A stretch of DNA of 51,638 nucleotides from Ignavibacteriales bacterium (GCA_003567775.1 PWYR01000073.1:1-51638); one strand, 5' to 3'; shown: positions 41,967 through 51,362, counted from the stretch's first letter. Translations and numbers: made by a program. Notes: generated from the sequence alone by a model not told the origin.

Positions 41967-42980
41967 TTACGAATCGATACGCAAAACCAGCTTCCCGAAT
42001 TGTGCTGTATCTTCCATTCGGGAATGCGCTTTGAATGCTTCCTCAAGAGGTAGAATTGAATCTACTACCGGTTTAAGATCATTGTTCGAGTACAAGCGCA
42101 GCATATTTTCGAAATCACCCGGCGATCCCATTGTAGAGCCGAATATATTGAGCTGTTTCCAGAAAATCCGGCGGACGGTTACATTATCGGAAGGACCGAG
42201 CGTCGCGCCGTACATTACAATCGCTCCTCCCGGTTTAACAACATCGAGAATCGCATCGAAATTTTCGCCGCCGGCGCTATCCACCACAACATCTATTCCA
42301 CTGTTGCCGGTCATTTCCTTTAATTCATTTATCCATTGATCGTGTTTATAATTAACGCCCCCCTCGGCGCCGATCTTTTTTGCGCGGTCAAGTTTTTCAT
42401 CACTGTGTGACGTAACAAAGACACGGGCGCCTAATATTTTCGCAATTTGAAGCGCAAAACACGCTACTCCACCACCGATACCTGTTATCAACACCGTCTG
42501 TCCTTTTTGAATATTCGCCCGTGAAACAACCGCACGATATGCCGTCAACCCCGCAAGCGGAATTGCGGCTGCCTCTTCCCGGGTAAGATTATTCGGCTTA
42601 TCGTAAACATTTTCAACGGGAATCGCAACATATTCTGCATAGGTCCCGTTATCGGGTAAGCCGAGTATTCGAAAATCGTCCCGTTGCACCCGTTCGCTGT
42701 CTCCCCAATTCAAACAAGGATTAATAACTACTTCTTTTCCAACCAGCGATGAATCAACGCCAGCACCCGTTTCGGCGACTATGCCGGCTCCGTCGGATCC
42801 GATTATGACGGGTAATTTAATTCCTGCATACCTTCCTCTCCGAATCCACACATCGCGGCGGTTGAGTGCGGCCGCTTTCAATTGAACGACAACCTCACCC
42901 TCTTTCGGGGCGGGGTCGGCAAACTCCTCAACTTTCAGTTGATCGGGTTCACCAAGCTCATGAAGGACAACAGCTTTCAT
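41967..42980 (-). CDS. Zinc-binding-dehydrogenase-type (MDR) oxidoreductase
   Basis: The 337-residue medium-chain dehydrogenase/reductase begins MKAVVLHELGEPDQLKVEEF and has LNRRDVWIRRGRYAGIKLPVIIGSDGAGIV, the NADP-binding GIGGGVACFALQIAKILGARVFVTS and VDSAGGENFDAILDVVKPGG. The position usually held by the catalytic Cys is Asn-Arg-Arg and the structural Cys cluster is missing, so it resembles quinone oxidoreductases more than zinc alcohol dehydrogenases. The ATG at 42980 follows GGAG by six bases; the track's GTG adds two residues. It lies behind the nfu gene; the substrate is unknown. Confidence 0.88.
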   Translation of the reverse strand: MKAVVLHELGEPDQLKVEEFADPAPKEGEVVVQLKAAALNRRDVWIRRGRYAGIKLPVIIGSDGAGIVAETGAGVDSSLVGKEVVINPCLNWGDSERVQRDDFRILGLPDNGTYAEYVAIPVENVYDKPNNLTREEAAAIPLAGLTAYRAVVSRANIQKGQTVLITGIGGGVACFALQIAKILGARVFVTSHSDEKLDRAKKIGAEGGVNYKHDQWINELKEMTGNSGIDVVVDSAGGENFDAILDVVKPGGAIVMYGATLGPSDNVTVRRIFWKQLNIFGSTMGSPGDFENMLRLYSNNDLKPVVDSILPLEEAFKAHSRMEDTAQFGKLVLRIDS

Positions 42981-43009
42981 TCTCACTCCGTAACTTTATA
43001 TTCTTCTGT

Positions 43010-43606
43010 TTATTTATTAGATGGAGCGTAATACGGATTTGCACCGGATGCGTGATCGGTCACGTCAAGAATGCTTCCTACCTGCGGGATAAATTGGCGG
43101 ATCATTTTTTCAATGCCCTGGCGCAATGTAACATTAGCCATTCCACATCCCTGACATCCTCCTCCAAGTTGCAGATACACATTATTCTTCTTCACGTCGA
43201 TTAAATCAACAAAACCGCCGTGTGAAGCGACGGCAGGATTTATCTGAGTTTCGAGAAGCTCTTTCACTTTGTTTCGTATCTCTTCCTCGGAGGGAAGATT
43301 TTTCTCGACATCCGCCGATATCGCCGGTGTGCCGGACTGCAATTGTGTCCGGATCATTGCACCGACCTGTTTTGCAAGCGGCATCCAGTCCTCGTTGTCG
43401 GCTTTTGTAACCTTAACGATATTGTCATGCACCAAGACCGAAGATATGTTCGGTAAGTCAAAGATTTTTTCGGCAAGCGGCGATCCTTCTGCTTCTTTCT
43501 TGGCGGCAAAATATACCGCACCGTTTTCGTAAACAGGTCTGTCGACGGTGAATTGACACACTTCCTGTGATGCTACTTGAGCTTGAATTTTAATTTCATC
43601 TGCCAT
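43010..43606 (-). CDS. Nfu-type Fe-S carrier protein (Nfu_N plus NifU-C)
   Basis: The 198-residue protein has an N-terminal Nfu_N domain (about 1-95), recognised by GSPLAEKIFDLPNISSVLVHDNIVKVTK and EDWMPLAKQVGAMI. A C-terminal NifU-like domain (about 108-185) has the [4Fe-4S]-binding GGGCQGCGMANVTLRQGIEKMI, where the CxxC cysteines hold a cluster in a dimer. It receives clusters from SufBCD and passes them to apo-proteins. It is the last Fe-S gene of the run. The N- plus C-terminal layout resembles mitochondrial NFU1, and differs from E. coli NfuA, whose N-domain is A-type. Confidence 0.93.
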   Translation of the reverse strand: MADEIKIQAQVASQEVCQFTVDRPVYENGAVYFAAKKEAEGSPLAEKIFDLPNISSVLVHDNIVKVTKADNEDWMPLAKQVGAMIRTQLQSGTPAISADVEKNLPSEEEIRNKVKELLETQINPAVASHGGFVDLIDVKKNNVYLQLGGGCQGCGMANVTLRQGIEKMIRQFIPQVGSILDVTDHASGANPYYAPSNK

Positions 43607-43626
43607 AATGTATTCATCCTTTTTAG

Positions 43627-45051
43627 TTATATACTAATTTGATTTTTCATTGGTTCTGCACAACAAAACCACGGTTCCGTTAATCGCGGTGCCTTTTCGC
43701 GATCTTCAAACTCTGGATAAACAAACTGTCCCGGCGGTCGTTGATCACGGGCTTCGTATGCCGCCTCCCGTATTAACTTGAACGTAATCGCTGTATCACG
43801 TCGAGGACACGCAGCGTCCTCAACAATCTGTGACACACGTTTATGTAATTCATCCATTCTCGGATCGGGGTGTTTCCACTTAAAATACAACGATGCTTTA
43901 TCAAGTTCGCCCAGATAGGGCTGAATTTCCTTCTGTTCCAACAATCGGGAATCCGGTGGAATAAGCAAACGTATGGATAATTGAACCGGGTCAACATTAT
44001 CAATTAAATATTCTTTGTAGACAAATTCAACCATTTCTATATAATCGTCGAGCGTTGTCCAGGGGGTAAATGCTACCCATGTCGGTCTCAAAGCTATTTC
44101 TGCACTTCTCACGATATCAAGCGCCCGGAATACATCTTCGCGTGTGTGTCCTTTGGCGAGATATTTCAAAACCGTATTGTTCAAAGACTCAACAGCCGAA
44201 ATAATGAAAATACAGCCGGTTTTTTGAAATTCAGGTATTAACCCGGCATGCTTGATCAGATGCTCCACCTTTGCTGTAAAATCGAATGTCAGATGCGGAA
44301 ATTCATCACTCATCCTGCGTACTATTCTTAACGAGTGAGTAGGTCCATTTAGAAAATCCGGATCCCCGAAAGTTATGTGTTTCGCTCCCATTTCGACTTG
44401 CTGACGGATATCGTCTATGATAACATCTATTGGAACAGCAAAAAACCTACCATGATATACAGCAGGGATTGGACAATGCAAACAGTGATGTAAACAACCG
44501 CGGGTGGTTTCAACATATCCGACTAATTTTTCGGCGCCATTCCATTCAAGCTTTGCGTATTTTTCAAGCGGTGGGAGTGCTTTTCTGTTTGTGGATGGAA
44601 ATGATAGACGCTTTAAATATGGTGCGCGTTTCAATTTCACCGAGTCCGCAACGGGTCGGGACATTACCGAACGTGATTCCACCTGCTGAACAATCTGAAC
44701 GAGTTCGTTTTCGTATTCGCCGCCTATTACCGAGTCAGCCACAGTTTCAAGCAAATAGTCTGCGTTAAGGGTTGCGTACATACCATAAAAGCAGATATGA
44801 CAATTCTGATTAAGCCGACGAATCTTCTCTGCGGCAGAGATACCGATACGCATTGCCGTGTGCATAGGCGTTGAGATTCCAACAAATAGTGCACGACGGA
44901 TAACCTCTTCATCCAATTTATCAATACCGATATCGAGTGCTACCGGCGAAAATCCTTCCTGTTCAAGAAATCCCATCGGCATCGCGAGACCGACCGGTTG
45001 ATGACCAAGCTCATAACACGATATCAATACAATAGCACCTGGTTCACGCAT
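43627..45051 (-). CDS. B12-binding/radical SAM protein with CCAEP C-terminal tail
   Basis: The N-terminal cobalamin-binding domain (about 1-125) has ISCYELGHQPVGLAMPMGFLEQ and VGISTPMHTAMRIG. The radical SAM domain has ETTRGCLHHCLHCPIPA, whose Cys186, Cys190 and Cys193 ligate the 4Fe-4S cluster, then the fold with FVAIT-like strands and GCIFIISAVESLNNTVLKYLAKGHT. The extreme C-terminus is PWFCCAEPMKNQ, the tail of a radical SAM family otherwise known with CUAEP/CCAEP ends. Its product is unknown. The track begins at a TTG inside the preceding gene; the ATG at 45051 (474 residues, no strong ribosome site) avoids a 62-base overlap. The place inside the suf run is notable. Confidence 0.88.
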   Translation of the reverse strand: MREPGAIVLISCYELGHQPVGLAMPMGFLEQEGFSPVALDIGIDKLDEEVIRRALFVGISTPMHTAMRIGISAAEKIRRLNQNCHICFYGMYATLNADYLLETVADSVIGGEYENELVQIVQQVESRSVMSRPVADSVKLKRAPYLKRLSFPSTNRKALPPLEKYAKLEWNGAEKLVGYVETTRGCLHHCLHCPIPAVYHGRFFAVPIDVIIDDIRQQVEMGAKHITFGDPDFLNGPTHSLRIVRRMSDEFPHLTFDFTAKVEHLIKHAGLIPEFQKTGCIFIISAVESLNNTVLKYLAKGHTREDVFRALDIVRSAEIALRPTWVAFTPWTTLDDYIEMVEFVYKEYLIDNVDPVQLSIRLLIPPDSRLLEQKEIQPYLGELDKASLYFKWKHPDPRMDELHKRVSQIVEDAACPRRDTAITFKLIREAAYEARDQRPPGQFVYPEFEDREKAPRLTEPWFCCAEPMKNQISI

Positions 45052-45088
45052 ACTTTTTGTTGGCGCCGGGCAAGTTTTTATAATGTGA

Positions 45089-45475
45089 TCAAACTCCGAA
45101 CGAACTTCCGCACCCGCAGGATTTGGTTGCCGTTGGATTATTGAATACAAACCCCCGTCCGTTTAATCCATCGGTATAATCAAGCACCGTGCCGCGCAAG
45201 TACATCAGACTTCGTTCATCGACAAGGACTTTTACACCTTGTTCTTCAATGACAATATCACCCTCGCGCGCTCCTTCTTCAAAGGCCAGCATATACGACA
45301 ATCCCGAGCAGCCGCCCCCTTTTACACCTACCCGAAGAGCATGTTCCTCAGGTATATTATTCTCTTTCTTAATTTTTCCTATTTCCTCGGCTGCTTTTTC
45401 GGTTAATTCAATATCTTTCTGCACCTCCATACCCGGTACAGTAATAGGGTTGTTAGCATTTGGTGTATCAGACAT
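45089..45475 (-). CDS. IscA/HesB-family A-type Fe-S carrier
   Basis: The 128-residue protein has a short N-terminal extension and the A-type domain with the three cysteines GGGCSGLSYML and SCGCGSSF that hold an iron or a [2Fe-2S]/[4Fe-4S] cluster. GGGAGG precedes the ATG by eight bases, so the track start is supported. SufA, IscA and ErpA cannot be distinguished; position suggests a SufA-like role. It lies between sufT and the radical SAM gene. Confidence 0.94.
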   Translation of the reverse strand: MSDTPNANNPITVPGMEVQKDIELTEKAAEEIGKIKKENNIPEEHALRVGVKGGGCSGLSYMLAFEEGAREGDIVIEEQGVKVLVDERSLMYLRGTVLDYTDGLNGRGFVFNNPTATKSCGCGSSFGV

Positions 45476-45503
45476 AATAAATCCTCCCTTTAAAAATCGT
45501 TAA

Positions 45504-45815
45504 TTATAATCCAAGTTCGAGTCGTGCTTCTTCACTCATCATTTCCGGATTCCATGGCGGATCCCACACAACATCCACTTTTACCTCATTCACACCCTCT
45601 ACGTTTTTAACTCTTTGTTCAACATCCTTAGGCAATGTACCGGCAACCGGACATGCCGGGGACGTCAGGGTCATACGAACGTTTACATTGAAATCGCCGT
45701 CAATATGGACATCATAAATCAGTCCAAGCTCATAAATGTTTACCGGTATTTCAGGATCATAACATGTCCTGATCATATCGATTATCTGTTTTTTTAATAA
45801 TTCTCTGTCAGCCAT
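45504..45815 (-). CDS. sufT: SufT/MIP18-family (DUF59) Fe-S assembly protein
   Basis: The 103-residue protein has the domain marks YDPEIPVNIYELGLIYDV, the central TLTSPACPVAGTLPKDVEQRV with its conserved Cys, and the end VVWDPPWNPEMMSEEARLELG, all typical of SufT/PaaD/MIP18 proteins. Members help mature Fe-S proteins, mostly under high demand. It lies five bases behind sufU, followed by the A-type carrier, and is part of the same cluster. Confidence 0.93.
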   Translation of the reverse strand: MADRELLKKQIIDMIRTCYDPEIPVNIYELGLIYDVHIDGDFNVNVRMTLTSPACPVAGTLPKDVEQRVKNVEGVNEVKVDVVWDPPWNPEMMSEEARLELGL

Positions 45816-45820
45816 AACTG

Positions 45821-46276
45821 TTATTTTTCAGTAGATACAACATGTTCTTTATTTTCGAGCGCAGCACGTAATGTGTGCCACGCAAGACTTGCGCACTTGA
45901 CTCTCGCCGGGAATTCACTGACACCCGAAAATACAGCAAGCTTACCGATCCGGTCAAGCTCTTCAATCGGGTCGGATTCACCCATTACCAGTTTATGAAA
46001 AAGTTTTCCTAACTCTTCCGCCTCTTCCTTTGTTTTGCCCTTGAGCAGAGAACTCATAACCGAAGCAGAAGCTTTCGATATTGCACAACCCGCACCTTCA
46101 AAAGCCACTTCTTGAATGATGTCATCTTCGACGCGCAAATAAATATTATAATGATCGCCGCACAGGGGATTATATCCCTCGGCGTGGCGGTTAGCGTTTT
46201 CAAGCTTCTTGAAATTACGCGGGTTTTTGTTATGATCCAGGATAATTTCCTGGTACAACGATTTTAATTCAGACAT
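45821..46276 (-). CDS. sufU: SufU-type sulfur transfer/scaffold protein
   Basis: The 151-residue protein has the SufU zinc site: Cys39 and Asp41 in NPLCGDHY, Cys64 in GAGCAISKASAS and Cys128 in VKCASLAW. The short insertion (about residues 80-100, KTKEEAEELGKLFHKLVMGES) marks SufU, not IscU. It accepts persulfide sulfur from SufS and stimulates it. The track ORF extends 44 residues upstream inside sufS; the ATG at 46276 overlaps the sufS stop (TAATG), so the two are coupled. Confidence 0.95.
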   Translation of the reverse strand: MSELKSLYQEIILDHNKNPRNFKKLENANRHAEGYNPLCGDHYNIYLRVEDDIIQEVAFEGAGCAISKASASVMSSLLKGKTKEEAEELGKLFHKLVMGESDPIEELDRIGKLAVFSGVSEFPARVKCASLAWHTLRAALENKEHVVSTEK

Positions 46277-47538
46277 TATCGAAAGATTTTTTTCGCCTTT
46301 TCGATGCTCCGAATAAGCGCATCTACTTCGTCTTTTGTATTGTACATAGCAAACGATGCACGTGCAGTTGCCGGGATTCCAAACCGCTGCATTACCGGCT
46401 GCGTACAATGATGACCTGTCCTTATTGCAACACCTTCGGAGTCGATAATTGTTCCAATATCGTGCGGGTGCACGTCTTCAAGCATAAACGATATAACCGC
46501 CGATTTATTTTTTGCAGCGCCTATCATTCTCAGTCCATCGACGGATAACAACGCTTGTGTAGCGTATGCAAGCAGGTCTTGCTCGTAGGCATAAATATTA
46601 TCAATCCCAATTTTATTAATGTAATCAGATGCGGCGCCGAGTGCAGTAGCGCCCGCGATATTCGGTGTACCCGCCTCAAACTTATATGGAAGATCGTTAT
46701 ATATTGTTTTCTCAAAAGTAACCGACTTGATCATATCGCCGCCTCCTTGATACGGCGACATATTTTCGAGATACTCACTTTTCCCGTATAAAACACCGAT
46801 ACCCGTCGGTCCGAACATCTTGTGCCCTGAAAAAACATAGAAATCACAATTTAAATCCTGCACGTCGAGCTTCATATGAGAAACAGTCTGCGCGCCATCG
46901 ATCAATACCGGTATATCGTGTGCGTGCGCCATTTCGATCATTTGCTTTACCGGGTTCACCGTACCGAGTGAATTCGATATATGTACAAGCGACACAAACT
47001 TTACTTTCGGAGAGAGCATTTTCTCGTACTCTTCCAGAATGATCTCCCCCTTATCATTGATCGGCGCCACGCGAAGAATTGCACCTGTTTCCTGACACAC
47101 TATCTGCCACGGCACAATGTTCGAGTGATGCTCCATTCCGGTAATGAGAATCTCTTCACCCGCATTTATCCTCTTCTTCACAAAGCTATTCGCAACAAGA
47201 TTGATCCCCTCGGTTGTTCCCCGGACAAAAATAATCTCCTGAGTTTGCTGCGCATTAATAAATCCACATAAATTTTTCCGGCTATTTTCATACCCCTCGG
47301 TTGCTTTCTGGCTCAGGTAGTGGACACCGCGGTGTATATTCGAATTATCTTCGAGATAATAACGCCGTAAAGAATCAACTACACACATCGGTTTCTGGGT
47401 GGTGGCGGCATTATCGAGATATACGAGGGGCTTCCCGTTGACTTTCCGGTTCAGTATCGGAAAATCAGACCGTATACTCCATACATCGAATGGATCTTTC
47501 GATCTTAGGGGAGTCAGTGTTTCAACCGCTGCTTTCAT
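46276..47538 (-). CDS. sufS: Cysteine desulfurase SufS
   Basis: The 420-residue class V PLP enzyme removes sulfur from cysteine. Visible are NIHRGVHYLSQKATEGYENSR, TGMEHHSNIVPWQ, the PLP lysine in VFSGHKMFGPTGIGVLYG, and the catalytic cysteine in RTGHHCTQPVMQRFG, followed by ARASFAMYNTKDEVD. These are SufS (group II) features rather than IscS. An alternative of the NifS/IscS type is unlikely. It follows sufD by 15 bases and overlaps sufU. Confidence 0.96.
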   Translation of the reverse strand: MKAAVETLTPLRSKDPFDVWSIRSDFPILNRKVNGKPLVYLDNAATTQKPMCVVDSLRRYYLEDNSNIHRGVHYLSQKATEGYENSRKNLCGFINAQQTQEIIFVRGTTEGINLVANSFVKKRINAGEEILITGMEHHSNIVPWQIVCQETGAILRVAPINDKGEIILEEYEKMLSPKVKFVSLVHISNSLGTVNPVKQMIEMAHAHDIPVLIDGAQTVSHMKLDVQDLNCDFYVFSGHKMFGPTGIGVLYGKSEYLENMSPYQGGGDMIKSVTFEKTIYNDLPYKFEAGTPNIAGATALGAASDYINKIGIDNIYAYEQDLLAYATQALLSVDGLRMIGAAKNKSAVISFMLEDVHPHDIGTIIDSEGVAIRTGHHCTQPVMQRFGIPATARASFAMYNTKDEVDALIRSIEKAKKIFR

Positions 47539-47553
47539 AAATAAACACCCGAA

Positions 47554-48906
47554 TTATTCTTTATCTATACCTTCAAGTCTATCTTGTTGTAATTTCACAA
47601 GCACACGTTGATGGCAATAATCGCGCAACTCTTTTATTTTAATTCGATCGATAACATCGCTTGCAAAGGCATACGTGAGAATATCGCGCGCCATATCTCT
47701 CTGAATACCGCGCGTTTGCAGATAAAACAATGCCTCCTCATCAAGCTGACCGATCGTTGCGCCGTGCGTACACTTAACATCATCGGCAAAGATCTCGAGC
47801 TGCGGCTTCGTATCTATACTTGCGCCATCGGACAGTAAAAGTGCTTGATTCGTTTGTTTTGCATCGGTTTTTTGTGCATCGAGACGGACAAAAATCTTCC
47901 CGTTAAAAACGCCCCTCGCACTACCGTCAAGCACTCCTTTATACAACTCATGACTGTTACAATGCGGTTTCGCATGATCGATAGTCGTGTGATTGTCAAT
48001 GAGTTGACTGCCAGTACCAAGATACAATCCATTTAGCGTAGATTCAACCCCTTCGGCATCGAGAGTCGCCCGCGGATTATTCCTGACAATCAAACCGCCG
48101 AAATCTATCGCATTGGACACAAAATTACTGTTTGCCATTTGATAGGTCTGTATCGTCGACACATGATATGCCTCACTACTCTCTTCTTGCACCTTATGGT
48201 GCTCAATGTGCGCATTTTCGTCAACAAATACTTCTGTGACGGCATTGGTGAAATAACGGTTATTTTTAATTCCGGTATAGGTTTCAATGATCGTTGCTTT
48301 ACTGTGCTTCCCTGCAATGAATAAATTCCGCGGGTAACTAACAAACGGCTCGCTTTTGCCTGATGCCAGGAAAAGCAGATGTATCGGTTTCTCTATCAAA
48401 GCATTATCAGAAAGATAAATATAAGCGCCATCGTTAATGAATGCTGTATTCAACGCCGTAAAGGCATCATCATCATACCGTGCATATTTAGTGAGATGTT
48501 GTTTCACGGCTGCAGCATCTGCCCGCAATGCTTCGGCAAGACTTCCGATTTTAACCCCGTCGGGCAGGTCACGCACGGATGAATGTTTCCCGGAAAAATG
48601 ACCGTCGATAAACACAAGCAGGTGTACAGCAAGTCCGTTGTAATCGTATCGTAATATATCATTTGTTGATACAAGATCGAAATCGGGCTGGATAATGTGT
48701 TTAAAATTTTCTTTCGCGATGGATGCAACGTTTGTATATTTCCACTCCTCATTCCGTGTGGTCGGGAAACCGAGTTCATCAAACTTTCTGAGCGCATCAC
48801 GCCGAACGTCATGACACCAACTACCGGCTTCACCATTCAGGTTTTTTTCGAACGTCTCGAAATTTGATAAATACAACTGATTATTTTCTTTTATTGCCAA
48901 TGCCAT
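47554..48906 (-). CDS. sufD: Fe-S cluster assembly protein SufD
   Basis: The 450-residue protein is SufD by its N-terminal FPTTRNEEWKYTNVASI, the beta-helix core and the end FADDVKCTHGATIGQLDEEALFYLQTRGI with conserved Cys and His. SufD with SufB and SufC forms the BC2D scaffold. It overlaps none of its neighbours: two bases after sufC and 15 before sufS. Confidence 0.96.
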   Translation of the reverse strand: MALAIKENNQLYLSNFETFEKNLNGEAGSWCHDVRRDALRKFDELGFPTTRNEEWKYTNVASIAKENFKHIIQPDFDLVSTNDILRYDYNGLAVHLLVFIDGHFSGKHSSVRDLPDGVKIGSLAEALRADAAAVKQHLTKYARYDDDAFTALNTAFINDGAYIYLSDNALIEKPIHLLFLASGKSEPFVSYPRNLFIAGKHSKATIIETYTGIKNNRYFTNAVTEVFVDENAHIEHHKVQEESSEAYHVSTIQTYQMANSNFVSNAIDFGGLIVRNNPRATLDAEGVESTLNGLYLGTGSQLIDNHTTIDHAKPHCNSHELYKGVLDGSARGVFNGKIFVRLDAQKTDAKQTNQALLLSDGASIDTKPQLEIFADDVKCTHGATIGQLDEEALFYLQTRGIQRDMARDILTYAFASDVIDRIKIKELRDYCHQRVLVKLQQDRLEGIDKE

Positions 48907-48908
48907 TG

Positions 48909-49688
48909 TTACACTGTCTCCTCAAGTTTTGCTTTGACATCCGAATATTCTGCTCTGATTTGATCGTACCCCTTTTCTTCAAGTTCAATCGCAAGGTTTT
49001 TATCGCCGGACTTGACAATTTTTCCATTCAAGAGAATATGTACGTAATCCGGGACGATGTAATTGAGCAGCCGCTGATAGTGTGTGACGACGATAATAGC
49101 GCGATCTTTGGTGCGCAATCTGTTGACACCGTCGGAAACGATACGCAAAGCATCTATATCCAAGCCCGAATCGGTCTCATCCATAATAGCGAGCTTCGGT
49201 TCGAGTACCGCCATCTGAAGTATCTCATTTCGCTTCTTCTCACCGCCCGAGAATCCCTCGTTAACTGAGCGATTCAACATATCGGTGCTGATATCCAGTA
49301 TCTTTGCCTTTTCTTTGATGTGCTTCAGGAAATCCATTGCATCGAGTGGTTCGAGTCCCTGATGCTTTCTTATCTCGTTTAGGCCTGTTTTCAGAAAGTA
49401 TGAATTCGTCACACCCGGTATCTCAACGGGATACTGGAAGGCCATGAATAATCCTTCGCGTGCCCGCTCATCCGGTTCCATATCGAGCATATCTTTCCCG
49501 AGATAGGTAATTTCACCGCCCGTTACGTCATAGGTATCGCGTCCGCTGATAACCTGCGCAAGCGTACTTTTTCCCGAACCGTTCGGTCCCATGATGGCAT
49601 GAACTTCGCCCGGTTTTACGGATAAATCAATCCCCTTGAGGATCTGAGTTCCTTCAATCTCTACATGTAAATTTTTTACGTCCAGCAT
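48909..49688 (-). CDS. sufC: Fe-S cluster assembly ATPase SufC
   Basis: The 259-residue ABC ATPase has Walker A GPNGSGKSTLAQ, the SufC-typical MEPDERAREGLFMAFQYPVEIPGV, signature FSGGEKKRNEILQM and Walker B LAIMDETDSGLDIDALR with H-loop VVTHYQ. It drives conformational change of SufB-SufD. It stands 54 bases behind sufB in the order sufB-sufC-sufD. All canonical residues are present. Confidence 0.97.
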   Translation of the reverse strand: MLDVKNLHVEIEGTQILKGIDLSVKPGEVHAIMGPNGSGKSTLAQVISGRDTYDVTGGEITYLGKDMLDMEPDERAREGLFMAFQYPVEIPGVTNSYFLKTGLNEIRKHQGLEPLDAMDFLKHIKEKAKILDISTDMLNRSVNEGFSGGEKKRNEILQMAVLEPKLAIMDETDSGLDIDALRIVSDGVNRLRTKDRAIIVVTHYQRLLNYIVPDYVHILLNGKIVKSGDKNLAIELEEKGYDQIRAEYSDVKAKLEETV

Positions 49689-49742
49689 TCGTGCTTATCT
49701 CCGAATTATTAATGTAACATTATTTTAATTTTGAAAATATTA

Positions 49743-51269
49743 TTATCCGACACTTCCTTCAAGACTGACACCGAGAAGCTTCTGCGCTTCGACGGCGAAC
49801 TCCATCGGCAATTCCTTGAATACCTCTTTCGCAAATCCATTCACAATGATTGAAACGGCATCTTCGGTCGATATACCGCGCTGATTGCAGTAAAAGATCT
49901 GATCTTCACCGATCTTTGAAGTCGTCGCTTCGTGTTCAATCTGTGACGATGTATTCTTGGCTTCAATATACGGGAATGTATGCGCACCGCACCGGTCTCC
50001 GAGCAATAACGAATCGCACTGTGAGAAGTTGCGTGCGTTCTCTGCATTCTTCATCACCCTGACGAGTCCGCGGTACGAATTCTGGCTCACACCACCCGCA
50101 ATACCTTTGGCAACGATATTGCTCCTGGTGTTCTTTCCGATGTGTATCATCTTCGTTCCGGTATCCGCCTGCTGGTGATTCATAGTAAGCGCTACGGAAT
50201 AGAACTCACCCATCGAGTTATCACCCTGCAAAATAACGCTCGGATATTTCCACGTAATAGCAGAACCTGTTTCTACCTGCGTCCATGAAATCTTTGAGTT
50301 GACGCCTGCACATTTACCGCGCTTGGTCACAAAGTTGTAAATACCGCCCTTTCCGTCTTTATCACCGGGGTACCAGTTTTGAACGGTTGAGTACTTTATT
50401 TGTGCATCATCGAGAGCGATCAGCTCAACCACCGCGGCATGAAGCTGATGTGTATCACGCTTCGGGGCTGTACAACCTTCAAGATAGCTGACATAAGCGC
50501 TTTCTTCTGCAACGATAAGCGTTCTCTCGAACTGTCCGGTATTCTCGCTATTGATACGAAAGTAGGTTGACAATTCCATCGGACAGCGGACACCTTTCGG
50601 TATATAGACAAACGAACCGTCACTGAATACAGCGGAGTTCAAAGCCGCAAAGTAATTATCGTTATACGGAACAACCGATCCGATATACTTCCTAACGAGA
50701 TCGGGATGGTTCTGTACGGCTTCGGACATCGAACAGAAGATAATTCCTTCTTCGGCAAGCTTCTCCTTAAACGTTGTCGCCACCGACACGCTATCGAACA
50801 CCGCGTCGACCGCAACGCCGGCAAGCATCTTTTGCTCCTCAAGCGGGATACCGAGCTTTTTGTATGTTTCCAGCAACTCGGGATCGACTTCATCGAGACT
50901 CTTCGGTGCGTCATCTTTTGACTTTGGCGCCGCATAGTACCGCTGGCTCTGATAATCGATCGGCGGATACTTCACATTCACCCATGTCGGTTCCGTCATC
51001 TTTTGCCAGTTCCTGAACGCTTTCAAACGCCATGCAAGCATCCACTCCGGTTCTTTTTTCTTCAGAGATATAAACCGAACCACATCCTCATTCAACCCGG
51101 GAGAGGCATATTCTTGCTCAATGTCGGTAAAAAATCCCCACTTATATTCGCGATTACCGAGAGCTTCGAGAGTATCTTTCTCGGTTACTTTCTTCTTCGC
51201 TTTATGTATCTTTTTTTCTTCCGGAATAGTTTCTACCTGTGGTTGATCCTTCTCAAGCATATCACTCAT
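49743..51269 (-). CDS. sufB: Fe-S cluster assembly protein SufB
   Basis: The 508-residue first gene of the cluster is Suf[65 protein letters not shown], and FNVTKRGKC-type [34 protein letters not shown]. The core ends [23 protein letters not shown]. SufB is the main scaffold subunit of the SufBC2D complex. An N-terminal Lys-rich extension (about 35 residues) is longer than in E. coli. It is preceded by a promoter and an IscR-type palindrome. Confidence 0.97.
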   Translation of the reverse strand: MSDMLEKDQPQVETIPEEKKIHKAKKKVTEKDTLEALGNREYKWGFFTDIEQEYASPGLNEDVVRFISLKKKEPEWMLAWRLKAFRNWQKMTEPTWVNVKYPPIDYQSQRYYAAPKSKDDAPKSLDEVDPELLETYKKLGIPLEEQKMLAGVAVDAVFDSVSVATTFKEKLAEEGIIFCSMSEAVQNHPDLVRKYIGSVVPYNDNYFAALNSAVFSDGSFVYIPKGVRCPMELSTYFRINSENTGQFERTLIVAEESAYVSYLEGCTAPKRDTHQLHAAVVELIALDDAQIKYSTVQNWYPGDKDGKGGIYNFVTKRGKCAGVNSKISWTQVETGSAITWKYPSVILQGDNSMGEFYSVALTMNHQQADTGTKMIHIGKNTRSNIVAKGIAGGVSQNSYRGLVRVMKNAENARNFSQCDSLLLGDRCGAHTFPYIEAKNTSSQIEHEATTSKIGEDQIFYCNQRGISTEDAVSIIVNGFAKEVFKELPMEFAVEAQKLLGVSLEGSVG

Positions 51270-51310
51270 AAATAAAACTCCATTGTGAATTAGTTCCTGC
51301 GATTGTTAAG

Positions 51311-51339
51311 ATTATAATTTTCAATGACTTAGAAAACAA
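51311..51339 (-). promoter_or_regulatory. Promoter of the suf cluster
   Basis: On the minus strand TTGTTT (51339-51334), exactly 17 bp and TATAAT (51316-51311) stand ahead of sufB. The transcript would start near 51304, 35 bases before the ATG, with GGAG eight bases ahead of it. Confidence 0.72.
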
Positions 51340-51352
51340 GACTAATTTAGTC
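51340..51352. promoter_or_regulatory. IscR-type core operator upstream of sufB
   Basis: GACTAAATTAGTC is an inverted repeat (GACTAA-A-TTAGTC) that matches the GACT-RWWWY-AGTC core of the E. coli IscR type 1 site. It directly abuts the -35 element. The outer flanks do not match the full E. coli consensus. An Rrf2 regulator is expected but none is in the window. Confidence 0.68.
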
Positions 51353-51362
51353 CTATTTGCAC

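Noticed and set aside
43627-45051. Selenocysteine (UGA) codon in the CxAEP tail
   Set aside because: The tail reads CC, with no in-frame UGA, so this is the cysteine form.
45052-45150. 33-residue extension of the radical SAM protein from a TTG
   Set aside because: It overlaps the iscA-like gene by 62 bases and precedes the conserved N-terminal B12-domain start; kept only as an alternative.
46276-46408. 44-residue N-terminal extension of sufU in the track
   Set aside because: It lies within sufS and has no SufU homology; the ATG at 46276 fits the family start.
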